Source: Cupriavidus pauculus | GTDB lineage: Bacteria > Pseudomonadota > Gammaproteobacteria > Burkholderiales > Burkholderiaceae | Direction: 5' to 3' | DNA: 64,000 bases | Assembly: GCF_002858765.1 (NCBI RefSeq) | Contig: NZ_PJRP01000001.1 | Location: 250,414 to 314,413 of the forward strand | In this document: positions 48,220 through 59,266 of the stretch, in pieces | Layout: every line of letters starts with the position of its first letter | How positions within the stretch are numbered: the first letter of the stretch is position 1 | Translations under genes and position numbers: made by a program | The notes under the pieces: generated by a model | Database searches by the model: none | What the model saw: the letters and a program-made list of their open reading frames with translations, nothing else | Told to the model about the DNA's origin: nothing

Positions 48220-50604
48220 ATGACAACGAATGAACGGACGGCAACGCCGAGGCGCAGGCGCCAGGTCTTCCGAACAATGCGGGGCTGCCGGAGGAGGGCG
48301 TCAAGTACTTCCGGACTAGCGCGGGGACCGGACGCATCCGCTACGGGATTCAACGCCGTCGCCATCGGGCTGAATGCTGTCGCCTCGATGAGCAACGCCG
48401 TGGCCTTGGGCTGCTGGGCGACGTCGACCCAGGACAACGGCGTTGCGATTGGCACCTACGCCAATGCCAGCGCAACGAATTCGACTTCAGTCGGCAACAA
48501 GAGCGTCGCATCGGCCTTGGGAGCGTCGCTCTGGGAGATCGCTCCACGGCCGATCAGGAGTACTTTGTATCGGTCGGCAATCCGGATCGGCAACGCACCA
48601 TCGTGTACCTGGCACCGGGCGAGGTGTCGAGCGCCAGCACCGATGCCGTCAACGGCAGCCAGCTCTACGCCACGGACCAGCGCGTGACGGCGCTGGAGTA
48701 TTTCCACGTCAACAGTTTCAAGCCCAACGAGGAGGCCGCTGGTGGCGATGCCATCGCGATTGGGCCCCCTGGCGGACGCATCGGGCAGCGGTGGCATGGC
48801 GCTGGGCCTGGAAGCGGTGGCAAGTGGCCAAAGCTCGACCGCGCTGGGCAGCAACGCCGTCAGCGGCGCGGACTGGGCGCAGGCCATCGGCAGCCGTGCG
48901 GCAGCCATCGGCACAGGCGACGTGGCCGTCGGCGTGAACGCCCAGGCCAACGGTGGGGGCACCGCCGCGCTGGCCGTGGGGACGAGTGCCAGCGCAACCG
49001 GTGCCGGCGCCACGGCGCTCGGTCGTCAGGCCAGCGCCACGGCGTCGGACAGCGTTGCCATCGGCCAGGGCAGCGTCGCGAATCGCGAGGGCACGGTATC
49101 GGTGGGCACGCTGCTGAAGCCGCGCCGCATCGTGCACGTGATGAAGGGCGAGCTCGATTCGGATGCCGCCACGGTGGGCCAGCTCAAGGACGCCGGGTTG
49201 AACCTGAACGCGGCTGGCGAGGTGTCCAACGCGTTCGTGGCCTATGACGACGCCACCCTTGGTTGCGTGACGCTGTCCAACACGGTGGTCACGAACCTGG
49301 CGCTCGGCGAGCTGACGGAAGCCAGCCAGGATGCGGTGACCGGCGCGCAGCTGTTCGCCGTGAGCCAGGAACTCGGCGAGGCCATCACCGCACTGGGCCA
49401 GATCCACACCGCCATGGACGAGATCACGACCGGCGACGCCGGGGTGATGTACTTCCACGTCGACTCGACCGCGGCGGATGCCGGCGCCAGCGGCACCAAC
49501 GCCCTGGCCATCGGCCCGAATGCCTGGCCGATCAGTACCGGCGCGGCGGCCGTGGGCGACGCCACCGTGGTGAGCGCGACGGCTGGCCTGGCATTGGGCG
49601 CGGGCGCCAACGTGTCGGGGTCGTACAGCGTGGCCATCGGCCAAGGCAGCCTGGCGGACCGCCCGAACACCGTGTGGGTGGGGTCGTCGGCCGCACGGCG
49701 CCGCATCGTCAACGTGGAGGCCGGGGTGGCCGGGGTGGCCGAGTCCGACGCGGTCACGGTGGGGCAATTGCGCGCCGCCGGGCTGGACGTGAACGTGGCC
49801 GGCAACGTCAGGAACGCATTCCTGGCCTACGACGACAGCTCGAAGGCCCGCGCCACGCTGGACAACACGCTGGTGACCGGGCTGCGCGCGGCCGACCTGA
49901 GCCAGTTGAGCACCGATGCGGTGGTAGGCGGCCAGCTGTTCGAGACCAACGCCAAGGTGACGAAGAACACGCAGGACATCGCCGGCCTTGCGCAGACCGT
50001 GGCGGGCATCAGCACGGGCGATGCCGACCTGAAGTACGTGCAGGTGAAGTCCACGGGTTCCGAGGCGACGGCCAATGGCAACAACGCCATCGCCATCGGG
50101 CCGCAGGCGCTGGCCAAGGGCGGTGGCAGCATCGTGGTGGGCGACGGCGCGACCATGGCCAGCACGGGCAGCGGCATCGTGCTGGGCCGCAGCGCGCGGG
50201 TCGAGAGTGGCGCTGGCGGCGAGGGGGCGATTGCGGTGGGCAATGCAGCGTATGTATCGGCCAACAGCGCGGTGGTGATCGGCGCCTCGGCCTCGGCATC
50301 GAAGACCGACAACGTGGCGATTGGCGGCGTGGCGGCGGCATCGGGCACGACGACGGTGGCGATTGGTGCCAACGCCGTGGCCTCCGCGACGAACGGCGTG
50401 GCACTCGACGCCAAGTCGGCGTGCGACCGCGCCAAATCGGTGTCGGTCGGCAGCGCCAGCCTGCAACGGCAGATCATCAACGTGGCAGCGGGTACGTCAT
50501 CGACCGACGCCGTCAACGTCGGCCAGCTCACCACGATGCTGGCGGAACGCGACGCGCTGCTGGCCAGCCTGCAGGAGCGCCTGGCCGCTCTGGAGTCAGC
50601 ATGA
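48220..50604 (+). pseudogene. YadA-head-like (Hep_Hag repeat) protein, 5' part broken by several frameshifts (copy B)
   Basis: From MTTNE at 48220 the coding path must change frame near 48231, 48327-48331, 48525 and 48765. The last two are a lost base and an extra C in a CCCCC run. The last 620 codons are open. Head modules repeat as VKYFRTSAG, LEYFHVNSF, VMYFHVDST and LKYVQVKST, each followed by an AIAIG/ALAIG series. Necks read IVNVEAG and IINVAAGTSSTDAVNVGQL. The protein ends in a short coiled coil (LASLQERLAALESA) without a YadA barrel, as in copy A. No signal peptide is seen. Confidence 0.78.
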
Positions 50605-50628
50605 TCGACGCCGCCCCGCTGATCGGTG

Positions 50629-50659
50629 CAAAAAAAAGGGCCACGCGCGAGCGTGGCCG
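50629..50659 (-). terminator. Intrinsic terminator of gatB
   Basis: On the minus strand GGCCACGC pairs with GCGTGGCC around TCGC, followed by C and a run of eight T. It lies 33 bases behind the gatB stop, between convergent genes. Confidence 0.92.
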
Positions 50660-50691
50660 TTTCGTCAGAAGAGGACCGGATCAGATGGCGA

Positions 50692-52146
50692 TCAGGCTAG
50701 CTTCTTCTTCAGCAGGTCGTTGACCTGGGCCGGGTTGGCCTTGCCCTTGGTGGCCTTCATCGCCTGGCCCACCAGCGCGTTGAACGCCTTTTCCTTGCCG
50801 GCGCGGAATTCCTCCACCGACTTGGCGTTGGCGGCCAGCACGTCGTCGATGATCTTTTCCAGCTCGCCCGTGTCGGACATCTGCTTCAGGCCCTTGGCCG
50901 CGATGATCGCATCGGCGTCGCCGTCGGACTCGCCGGCCCACATCGCCGGGAACACATCCTTCTTGGCCGTGTTGTTCGATACCGTGCCGTCGACAATGCG
51001 AGATAGCAGTTTCGCCAGTTGAGCCGGGCGCACCGGCGCTTCGTCGATGGTGATGCCATCGCGGTTCAGTTGCGATGCCACGTCGCCCATCAGCCAGTTG
51101 GCGGCGGGCTTGGCGCTGGCGGCGCCCACTTCCTTGACTACAGCCTCGAAGTAGCCGGCCAGGGCCTTGCTCGCGGTAATCGTGCTCGCGTCATAGGCCG
51201 ACAGGCCGTATTGCGCGACAAAGCGCGCCTGCATGGCGGCCGGCAGTTCGGGCAGCGCGCCCTTCACGCGGTCGATCCAGGCTGCGTCGATTTCCAGCGG
51301 CATCAGGTCCGGATCGGGGAAGTAGCGGTAGTCGTGTGCGTCTTCCTTGGTACGCATCGCCCGCGTCTCGCCGGTGTCCGGGTCGAACAGCACGGTGGCC
51401 TGGACGATGTCGCGGCCGTCTTCGATTTCAGCAATCTGCCATTGCACTTCGTAGTCGATGGCCTGCTGCAGGAAGCGGAACGAGTTCAGGTTCTTGATCT
51501 CGCGGCGCGTGCCGAACTTCTCCTGGCCCACCGGGCGCACGGACACGTTGGCGTCGCAGCGGAAGCTGCCTTCCTGCATGTTGCCGTCGCAGATACCCAG
51601 CCACACCACGAGCGAATGCAGCGCCTTGGCATAGGCCACGGCTTCGGCCGAGCTGCGCATGTCGGGCTCGGTCACGATTTCCAGCAGCGGCGTGCCGGCG
51701 CGATTCAGGTCGATGCCGGTCATGCCCGCAAAGTCTTCGTGCAGCGACTTGCCGGCGTCTTCTTCCAGGTGGGCGCGCGTCAGGTTGATGGTCTTCTCGT
51801 AGACGCCCTGCTTGCCTTCCACCTGCACCGTGATCTGGCCGCCTTGTACCACCGGGATCTCGTACTGGCTGATCTGGTAGCCCTTTGGCAGGTCGGGGTA
51901 GAAGTAATTCTTGCGCGCGAAGATGCTGCGCGGCGCGATCTTGGCGTCAATCGACAGGCCGAACTGGATGGCGCGCTCGACGGCACCCTTGTTGAGCACG
52001 GGCAACACGCCCGGCAGCGCCAGGTCGACGGGCGAAGCCTGCGTATTGGCCTCGGCCCCGAACGCGGTGGAGGTGCCGGAGAAAATCTTGGAGGCCGTGG
52101 AGAGCTGTGCATGCGTCTCCAGGCCGATCACCACTTCCCATTGCAT
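50692..52146 (-). CDS. gatB: Asp-tRNA(Asn)/Glu-tRNA(Gln) amidotransferase subunit B
   Basis: GatB binds the mischarged tRNA and activates it for amidation in the GatCAB complex. The 484-residue protein starts [20 protein letters not shown] and has the conserved [20 protein letters not shown] and [12 protein letters not shown] segments. The C-terminal YqeY-like tail includes [11 protein letters not shown] and [20 protein letters not shown]. All family regions are present. It is the last gene of the operon, but separated from gatA by two extra genes. Confidence 0.98.
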   Translation of the reverse strand: MQWEVVIGLETHAQLSTASKIFSGTSTAFGAEANTQASPVDLALPGVLPVLNKGAVERAIQFGLSIDAKIAPRSIFARKNYFYPDLPKGYQISQYEIPVVQGGQITVQVEGKQGVYEKTINLTRAHLEEDAGKSLHEDFAGMTGIDLNRAGTPLLEIVTEPDMRSSAEAVAYAKALHSLVVWLGICDGNMQEGSFRCDANVSVRPVGQEKFGTRREIKNLNSFRFLQQAIDYEVQWQIAEIEDGRDIVQATVLFDPDTGETRAMRTKEDAHDYRYFPDPDLMPLEIDAAWIDRVKGALPELPAAMQARFVAQYGLSAYDASTITASKALAGYFEAVVKEVGAASAKPAANWLMGDVASQLNRDGITIDEAPVRPAQLAKLLSRIVDGTVSNNTAKKDVFPAMWAGESDGDADAIIAAKGLKQMSDTGELEKIIDDVLAANAKSVEEFRAGKEKAFNALVGQAMKATKGKANPAQVNDLLKKKLA

Positions 52147-52224
52147 GGCGGTTTTCCTAATCTGAGTGCTTTTCTGTATAGGTTGGTTCGGTTGCCGAAT
52201 TCCGGCCCTGCGGGGTCTGTGTCG

Positions 52225-53313
52225 TCAGGGGTCGGAACTCGTCAGCCATGAATCGAGTTGGGCCAGCGCGGCCACGCGCGCCACGGCGTCGCCGCCCACG
52301 GTGACGCCGGAGCCCTGACGCGCGACGATGTCACGCCGCACGTGCAGCTCGCTGGTGCCGTCGAAGCCATGGTACGCGCCCGGATAGATCTCCAGGCGGA
52401 AGCGGGCCTTGGGCTGCCGGCTTTGCACCGCGTTCTGCAGCATCGCGCAGCGCGTGGCGGGCGTCCAGTCGTCGGCACCGCCGATCATCAGCAGCAACGG
52501 CGAGCGCAGCCTGAAATCGTGCTGCTGCACGGCGCGCTTGCAGCCTGGATAAAACGCCACGGCGCGGTCCACGCTCGGCGCATCGGCGGGCCAGGGGCGG
52601 CTGGCGTCGATGGTGGCCAGCACCGCCTGCGCCCCGTTGGACCAGCCCAGCAGCACGATACGGCGGGTGTCGATGCCCGGCTGCTTTGCCACCCAGCGCA
52701 GCGCGGCGATGGCGTCGGCGCGGCGCGTCTTGTCGTCGATGGACCGGGCATCCAGCGATTCCGTGCAGATGCCTTGCGCCTTGCCGCGCGGGCTGAGGCT
52801 GTCCGGCATCAGCACGGCGTAGCCGCGGTCGGTCAGCCAGTGCGCGTATTCGCGGTAGCGGCTCTGCAGGCCGGCCGCCGGGTCGATGACTTCCTCGATC
52901 GTGCCGGCGCGTTTGGCCGCCACCTTCATGTCGACCAGGCCGCCGCAGCCGTGCAGCGCCACCACCACGGGCAGCAGCTGGCTGCGGGCCACGCTGCCTT
53001 CGCGCGGCATGAACCAGTAGGCGGTCAGGGCCGGCGTGCCGGGGTCAGCGGGCAGCCGCACCCGCGCGGTGGCGGGCTCGGTTCCGGTGGCCGGCGCCGC
53101 CACGGCGGCTGCGCTGGCCGGTGTCACGGGTGCCGTCAGTGGCACCGGGGGCAACAGCGGCGCCATCGATACCGCCGGCTGCGCCGGTGCGGTGGGCATC
53201 AGCGCCGCCACCACCGCCACGCCGGCCAGCGTCCCGCGCAGCCAGCGGCCCACCGTGGTCGGAACCAGCGGCGAGACGGTTGGCGGCAAGGTGGGCGGGT
53301 GCAGGCGAGGCAT
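52225..53313 (-). CDS. Exported dienelactone hydrolase-type alpha/beta hydrolase
   Basis: The 362-residue protein has an N-terminal membrane/signal segment (about residues 28-48) and a Pro/Ala-rich linker, then an alpha/beta hydrolase domain. The nucleophile lies in VLLGWSNGAQAVL (Ser), the Asp in MIGGADDWTPATRC, the His in GAYHGFDGTSE. The oxyanion segment is VVALHGCGGL. It resembles dienelactone hydrolase-family esterases. The location between gatB and a lipoprotein gene in the gat operon is unusual and gives no hint of substrate. Confidence 0.85.
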   Translation of the reverse strand: MPRLHPPTLPPTVSPLVPTTVGRWLRGTLAGVAVVAALMPTAPAQPAVSMAPLLPPVPLTAPVTPASAAAVAAPATGTEPATARVRLPADPGTPALTAYWFMPREGSVARSQLLPVVVALHGCGGLVDMKVAAKRAGTIEEVIDPAAGLQSRYREYAHWLTDRGYAVLMPDSLSPRGKAQGICTESLDARSIDDKTRRADAIAALRWVAKQPGIDTRRIVLLGWSNGAQAVLATIDASRPWPADAPSVDRAVAFYPGCKRAVQQHDFRLRSPLLLMIGGADDWTPATRCAMLQNAVQSRQPKARFRLEIYPGAYHGFDGTSELHVRRDIVARQGSGVTVGGDAVARVAALAQLDSWLTSSDP

Positions 53314-53342
53314 GGTCGATCGACTAATTTTCGGCGCGGGCG

Positions 53343-53813
53343 TCAGCGCGTGCGCGCGCAGTCGCCGGTGCCGGGCTCGAACATCACGGGCCAGGCTTCT
53401 TCATAGATGCCGGGCGTGCAGTGCGCCTGGCAGCTCGCGTGCGCCAGCGTGACGCGACGCGGGTCCTGCCAGATCATCAGCTTGCAGGCGCTGCCGTCGT
53501 TGGCGCGCAGCTCGATGTGCGGCGTCTTGCGCACCTGGCGGAAATCGGCCAGGTTGAAGCTGCACGAGCCGCGCTTGCCCACCCACAGCTTCCACTGCAG
53601 CTGCTGCACGGTGTTGTCGGCCACGCGCAGCTGCGCATCTTCGCGGAAGCCGTCTTCCTCGGTGCGCTGGCAGTTGCCCGCCAGGTCGATGTCGCGCGCC
53701 GCGATGGGCGTGGAGCGGCCAACGAACGGAATCTGGCAGCCGGCCAGCGTCACGGCCACCGCCAGGGCGGCGGCCAGTCTCAGCGGGATGCGGGGCAGGG
53801 CGTGCAGGCGCAT
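53343..53813 (-). CDS. Putative lipoprotein, function unknown
   Basis: The 156-residue product starts with a lipoprotein signal (LAAALAVAVTLAGCQIP; lipobox LAGC). The mature part contains several Cys residues (LAGNCQRTEED, GSCSFNLADF, SACKLMIWQDP, ASCQAHCTPGIYEEAW) that could form disulphides. I do not recognise a family. It starts 25 bases after gatA and is followed 29 bases later by the hydrolase gene, so all are probably one transcript. The start has no clear ribosome binding site. Confidence 0.7.
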   Translation of the reverse strand: MRLHALPRIPLRLAAALAVAVTLAGCQIPFVGRSTPIAARDIDLAGNCQRTEEDGFREDAQLRVADNTVQQLQWKLWVGKRGSCSFNLADFRQVRKTPHIELRANDGSACKLMIWQDPRRVTLAHASCQAHCTPGIYEEAWPVMFEPGTGDCARTR

Positions 53814-53838
53814 GATGGCGGGGGCGGTATCGGCGTGG

Positions 53839-55338
53839 TCAGGCCGGACGGCGCAGGTGCCAGTCGGTGGCCTGCTGGAACGCATGGGCCACCTGCAGCA
53901 GGCGGGCTTCGTCGAAGTAGTTGCCGATGATCTGCAGGCCCACGGGCATGTTGGCGTCGCCAAAGCCGGCCGGCACGCTCATGCCGGGCAGGCCGGCCAG
54001 GCTGGTGGACAGCGTGAAGATGTCGGCCAGGTACATCTGCACCGGGTCGGCGGTCTTCTCGCCCAGCTTCCAGGCCACGCTCGGCGCCACCGGGCCCATG
54101 ATCACGTCGCACTCGGCAAACGCGCGCTGGAAATCGTCGGCGATGATGCGGCGGATCTTCTGCGCCTGCAGATAGTACGCATCGTAATAACCGTGCGACA
54201 GCACATACGTGCCCACCATGATGCGGCGCTTCACTTCCGGGCCGAAGCCTTCGGCGCGGCTCTTCTTGTACATGTCGAGCAGGTCGCGGTATTCGGCGGC
54301 GCGGTGGCCGTAGCGCACGCCGTCGAAACGCGACAGGTTCGACGAAGCCTCTGCCGGCGCGATGATGTAGTACACCGGGATCGACAGTTCGGTCTTCGGC
54401 AGCGATACGTCCACCAGCGTGGCGCCGAGCTTTTCATACTCGGCCAGCGCGGCGCGCACGGTCTTTTCCACGTCGGCGGACAGGCCCTTGCCGAAATACT
54501 CGCGCGGCAGGCCGATGCGCAGGCCGGCCAGCGGCTTGTCGGCGCTGGCGCCGGCGCGCGGCTGGCCCAGCAGGCGCGTGAAATCCTCGTCCACGCCGCC
54601 CAGTTCCGGCGTCAGGCTGGTGGAATCCTTCGCGTCGAAGCCGGCCATGCCGTTGAGCAGCATGGCGCAGTCTTCGGCCGTATGGGCCATCGGGCCGCCC
54701 TGGTCCAGCGACGACGCGAACGCGATCATGCCGTAGCGCGACACGCGGCCATACGTCGGCTTGATGCCGGTGATGCCCGAGAACGACGCCGGCTGGCGGA
54801 TCGAGCCGCCGGTGTCGGTGCCGGTGGCGGCCGGTGCCAGGCCCGCGGCCACGGCAGCGGCCGAGCCGCCCGACGAGCCGCCCGGCACGCGGTTGGTGTC
54901 CCACGGGTTGCGCACCACGCCCTGGTACGAATTCTCGTTGGACGAACCCATCGCGAATTCGTCCATGTTGGTCTTGCCCAGCGTGACCATGCCGGCGGCG
55001 CCCAGGCGCTCCACCACGGTGGCGTCGAACGGGCTTTCGTAGTTGGCCAGCATCTTCGAGCCGGCGGTGGACTTCCAGCCGCGCGTCACGAAGACGTCCT
55101 TGTGGGCGATGGGCACGCCGGTCAGCGGCGTGGCCTGGCCGTTGGCGCGGCGCTCGTCGGCGGCGCGGGCCTGCGCCAGGGTCAGGTCGGGGTTGACGTC
55201 GACAAAGGCGTTCAGGCTTTTGGCGGCGTCGATGCGGGCCAGGTAGTCGCGGGCGAGTTCCTCGGCGGAGACGGAACGGGCGGCCAGCGCATCGGCAATC
55301 TGGCGCAGCGAGGTCTGGTGATCAGCGGAAAAGGTCAT
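53839..55338 (-). CDS. gatA: Asp-tRNA(Asn)/Glu-tRNA(Gln) amidotransferase subunit A
   Basis: GatA releases ammonia from glutamine and feeds it to GatB. The 499-residue amidase-signature protein shows the catalytic Ser-cisSer-Lys set: Lys80 in [10 protein letters not shown], and the serines in [16 protein letters not shown] and [13 protein letters not shown]. The start is [18 protein letters not shown]. It follows gatC by 52 bases in the usual order. Confidence 0.98.
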   Translation of the reverse strand: MTFSADHQTSLRQIADALAARSVSAEELARDYLARIDAAKSLNAFVDVNPDLTLAQARAADERRANGQATPLTGVPIAHKDVFVTRGWKSTAGSKMLANYESPFDATVVERLGAAGMVTLGKTNMDEFAMGSSNENSYQGVVRNPWDTNRVPGGSSGGSAAAVAAGLAPAATGTDTGGSIRQPASFSGITGIKPTYGRVSRYGMIAFASSLDQGGPMAHTAEDCAMLLNGMAGFDAKDSTSLTPELGGVDEDFTRLLGQPRAGASADKPLAGLRIGLPREYFGKGLSADVEKTVRAALAEYEKLGATLVDVSLPKTELSIPVYYIIAPAEASSNLSRFDGVRYGHRAAEYRDLLDMYKKSRAEGFGPEVKRRIMVGTYVLSHGYYDAYYLQAQKIRRIIADDFQRAFAECDVIMGPVAPSVAWKLGEKTADPVQMYLADIFTLSTSLAGLPGMSVPAGFGDANMPVGLQIIGNYFDEARLLQVAHAFQQATDWHLRRPA

Positions 55339-55390
55339 ATCGGATCGGATGGCGTCTGGATGGGCGACAGGGCAGGGCAGCGCGCTGCCG

Positions 55391-55690
55391 TCACTCGATG
55401 ACCTTGGGCACCAGGTACAGGCCGTTCTCGGTGGCCGGGGCGGGGCGCTGGTAGTCCACGCGGCGGTCGGACTCGGTCACGGCGTCGTCGCGCAGGCGCT
55501 GGGCGATGTCGCGCACGGCCGACAGCGGGTGGGCCAGCGGCTCGATGCCGGTGGTGTCCACCGCCTGCATCTGCGCCACCAGGGAGAAAAAGTTGTTCAG
55601 CTGCACAAGCGTATGCTCGGCCTCGGCATCGCTGGTTTCGATGCGGGCCAGGTGCGCGATGCGCTTGACGTCGGAAAGTTCGAGAGCCAT
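55391..55690 (-). CDS. gatC: Asp-tRNA(Asn)/Glu-tRNA(Gln) amidotransferase subunit C
   Basis: GatC is the small stabilising subunit of the GatCAB amidotransferase. The 99-residue protein starts [20 protein letters not shown] and contains the conserved [20 protein letters not shown] and LREN-like end ([18 protein letters not shown]). It is the first gene of the operon. A probable promoter lies about 260 bases upstream on the same strand. Confidence 0.97.
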   Translation of the reverse strand: MALELSDVKRIAHLARIETSDAEAEHTLVQLNNFFSLVAQMQAVDTTGIEPLAHPLSAVRDIAQRLRDDAVTESDRRVDYQRPAPATENGLYLVPKVIE

Positions 55691-57576
<1,886 letters not shown>

Positions 57577-57714
57577 TACGAGGCAGGGACGATGGTGACC
57601 TGCGTCGCCGTGTCCCCGCGCCCTTTGATGTCTTCCCCCGCCAGCCCGGACCGACATGCCCCGCAAGGGGCGTGCGGACGCGCTGGCGGAATGGTTTCGC
57701 CTGCGCACCGGTAA

Positions 57715-58713
57715 ATGGATTACTCTCCACCGCCGCTCTTCAAGCAAGGCACATCCGCCGTTGCCCGTCTGGTCGTCTTCGTGGCGATCGCGCTGGCGCT
57801 GCTGATTGTCGACGCGCGCTTTGACGCCATGCGCGTCGCGCGCCAGGTGGCCGCCACCGTCCTCATGCCGGTAGAACGCCTGGTGCTGGTGCCGCGCGAC
57901 GCACTGCGCGGCGTGTTCGACTACACCCAGTCCTCGGTCACGCTGGCCAATGAAAACCGCGAACTGCGCCGCAGCGCGGTGGAGCAGGCCAACGCGTCCG
58001 TGCACCAGGCCCAGCTCGAAGCCGAGAACAACCAGCTGCGCAAGCTGCTGAACCTGCAGCAGCAGTCGGCCACGCCGGTCACGGCCGCCGAAATCCTCTA
58101 CGACGCCCGCGACCCGTATAGCCAGCGCATCGTTATCGACCATGGCAGCACGCAAGGGCTGCGCGCCGGCTATCCGGTGATTGACGAGCGCGGCGTGATC
58201 GGACAGGTCACGCGCGTGTCGCCGTTCCAGTCCGAAGTGACGCTGCTGACCGACAAGGACCAGGCCATTCCCGTGCAGGTGGTGCGAAACGGCCTGCGCA
58301 GCGTGGCGTTCGGCGGCTCGCGTGCCGGGTTGCTGGACCTGCGGTTCATGGCCGCGTCGGCCGATCTGCAGCAGGGCGACCTGCTGGTGACGTCCGGCCT
58401 GGACGGCACCTACCCGCCGGGCCTGCCCGTGGCGAAGATCGTCCAGATCGAGCGCAAGGCGGACACGGCATTCTCGCGCGTGTACTGCGAACCCGTGGCT
58501 GGCGTGCGCTCGCATCGCCAACTGCTGGTGGTGCGCTACGAGTCCGGCCTTGGCCCGCGCCCGCAGGAAGAATCCGCCCCGACCAAGGCCGAGCGGGGCG
58601 CCCGTTCGGCGGCCGCGCGCGCTGGTGCGGAGCAGAAGGCGGCTGACAAGGCCGCTGACAAGCCTGCCGAGAAGGCCACCGACAAGCAGAAATCCCCGGA
58701 GCGTTCCCAGTGA
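57715..58713 (+). CDS. mreC: Rod shape-determining protein MreC
   Basis: MreC links the cytoplasmic MreB filaments to periplasmic wall enzymes such as PBP2. The 332-residue protein has one N-terminal membrane helix (LVVFVAIALALLIVDARF) and a coiled coil from about 75 to 120. The beta-rich MreC core follows (GVIGQVTRVSPFQSEVTLLT, DLLVTSGLDGTYPPGLPVAK). A Lys/Ala/Asp-rich tail of about 50 residues ends the protein. The stop overlaps the mreD start. Confidence 0.96.
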   Translation: MDYSPPPLFKQGTSAVARLVVFVAIALALLIVDARFDAMRVARQVAATVLMPVERLVLVPRDALRGVFDYTQSSVTLANENRELRRSAVEQANASVHQAQLEAENNQLRKLLNLQQQSATPVTAAEILYDARDPYSQRIVIDHGSTQGLRAGYPVIDERGVIGQVTRVSPFQSEVTLLTDKDQAIPVQVVRNGLRSVAFGGSRAGLLDLRFMAASADLQQGDLLVTSGLDGTYPPGLPVAKIVQIERKADTAFSRVYCEPVAGVRSHRQLLVVRYESGLGPRPQEESAPTKAERGARSAAARAGAEQKAADKAADKPAEKATDKQKSPERSQ

Positions 58714-59222
58714 CGACATCCCAATACCTGCTGCGACCGGTCAATCCCGCGTTTATCGCGCTGACCTTCGTGCTGGCCTTCCTGTGGAACCTGATGCCCT
58801 GGGGCACCACGCTGTGGATCCCGGACATGGTGGCGCTGGTGCTGGTGTTCTGGAACATCCACCAGCCGCGCAAGGTGGGCATGGGCGTGGCGTTTTTGCT
58901 AGGCCTGCTGATGGACGTGCATGATGCGCGCCTGCTGGGCGAGCACGCACTGGCCTACACGCTGCTGGCGTACTTTGCGATCACGATCCACCGCCGCGTG
59001 CTGTGGTTCTCGGTCTACACGCAGGCGCTGCATGTGATGCCGCTGCTGTTCATCACCCATGCCGTGCCGGTGGTGATCCGCCTGGCGATGGGTGCGCCGC
59101 TGCCGGGCTGGCAGCTGCTGGTGGCGCCCGTGATCGAAGCCGTGCTCTGGCCGATGGCCACCGCATTGCTGCTGGCGCCGCAGCGCCGCTCGGCCGACAT
59201 CGACGAGACGCGCCCGATCTAG
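58710..59222 (+). CDS. mreD: Rod shape-determining protein MreD
   Basis: MreD is an integral membrane protein of the elongasome. The 170-residue product has about five hydrophobic helices and family motifs such as NLMPWGTTLWIPDMVALVLV and GLLMDVHDARLLGEHALAY. It starts at a GTG that overlaps the mreC stop, which shows translational coupling. The sequence is otherwise poorly conserved; location settles the call. Confidence 0.93.
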   Translation: MTTSQYLLRPVNPAFIALTFVLAFLWNLMPWGTTLWIPDMVALVLVFWNIHQPRKVGMGVAFLLGLLMDVHDARLLGEHALAYTLLAYFAITIHRRVLWFSVYTQALHVMPLLFITHAVPVVIRLAMGAPLPGWQLLVAPVIEAVLWPMATALLLAPQRRSADIDETRPI

Positions 59223-59266
59223 CCCTTCATCCTCCCTGACACCGCCACGCCGCCCGCAGTACCGCC

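Noticed and set aside
48742-50604. Copy B treated as a complete 620-residue gene starting at an internal codon
   Set aside because: The head repeats continue upstream in other frames, and no ribosome binding site precedes the internal start, so it is better read as a frameshifted longer gene.
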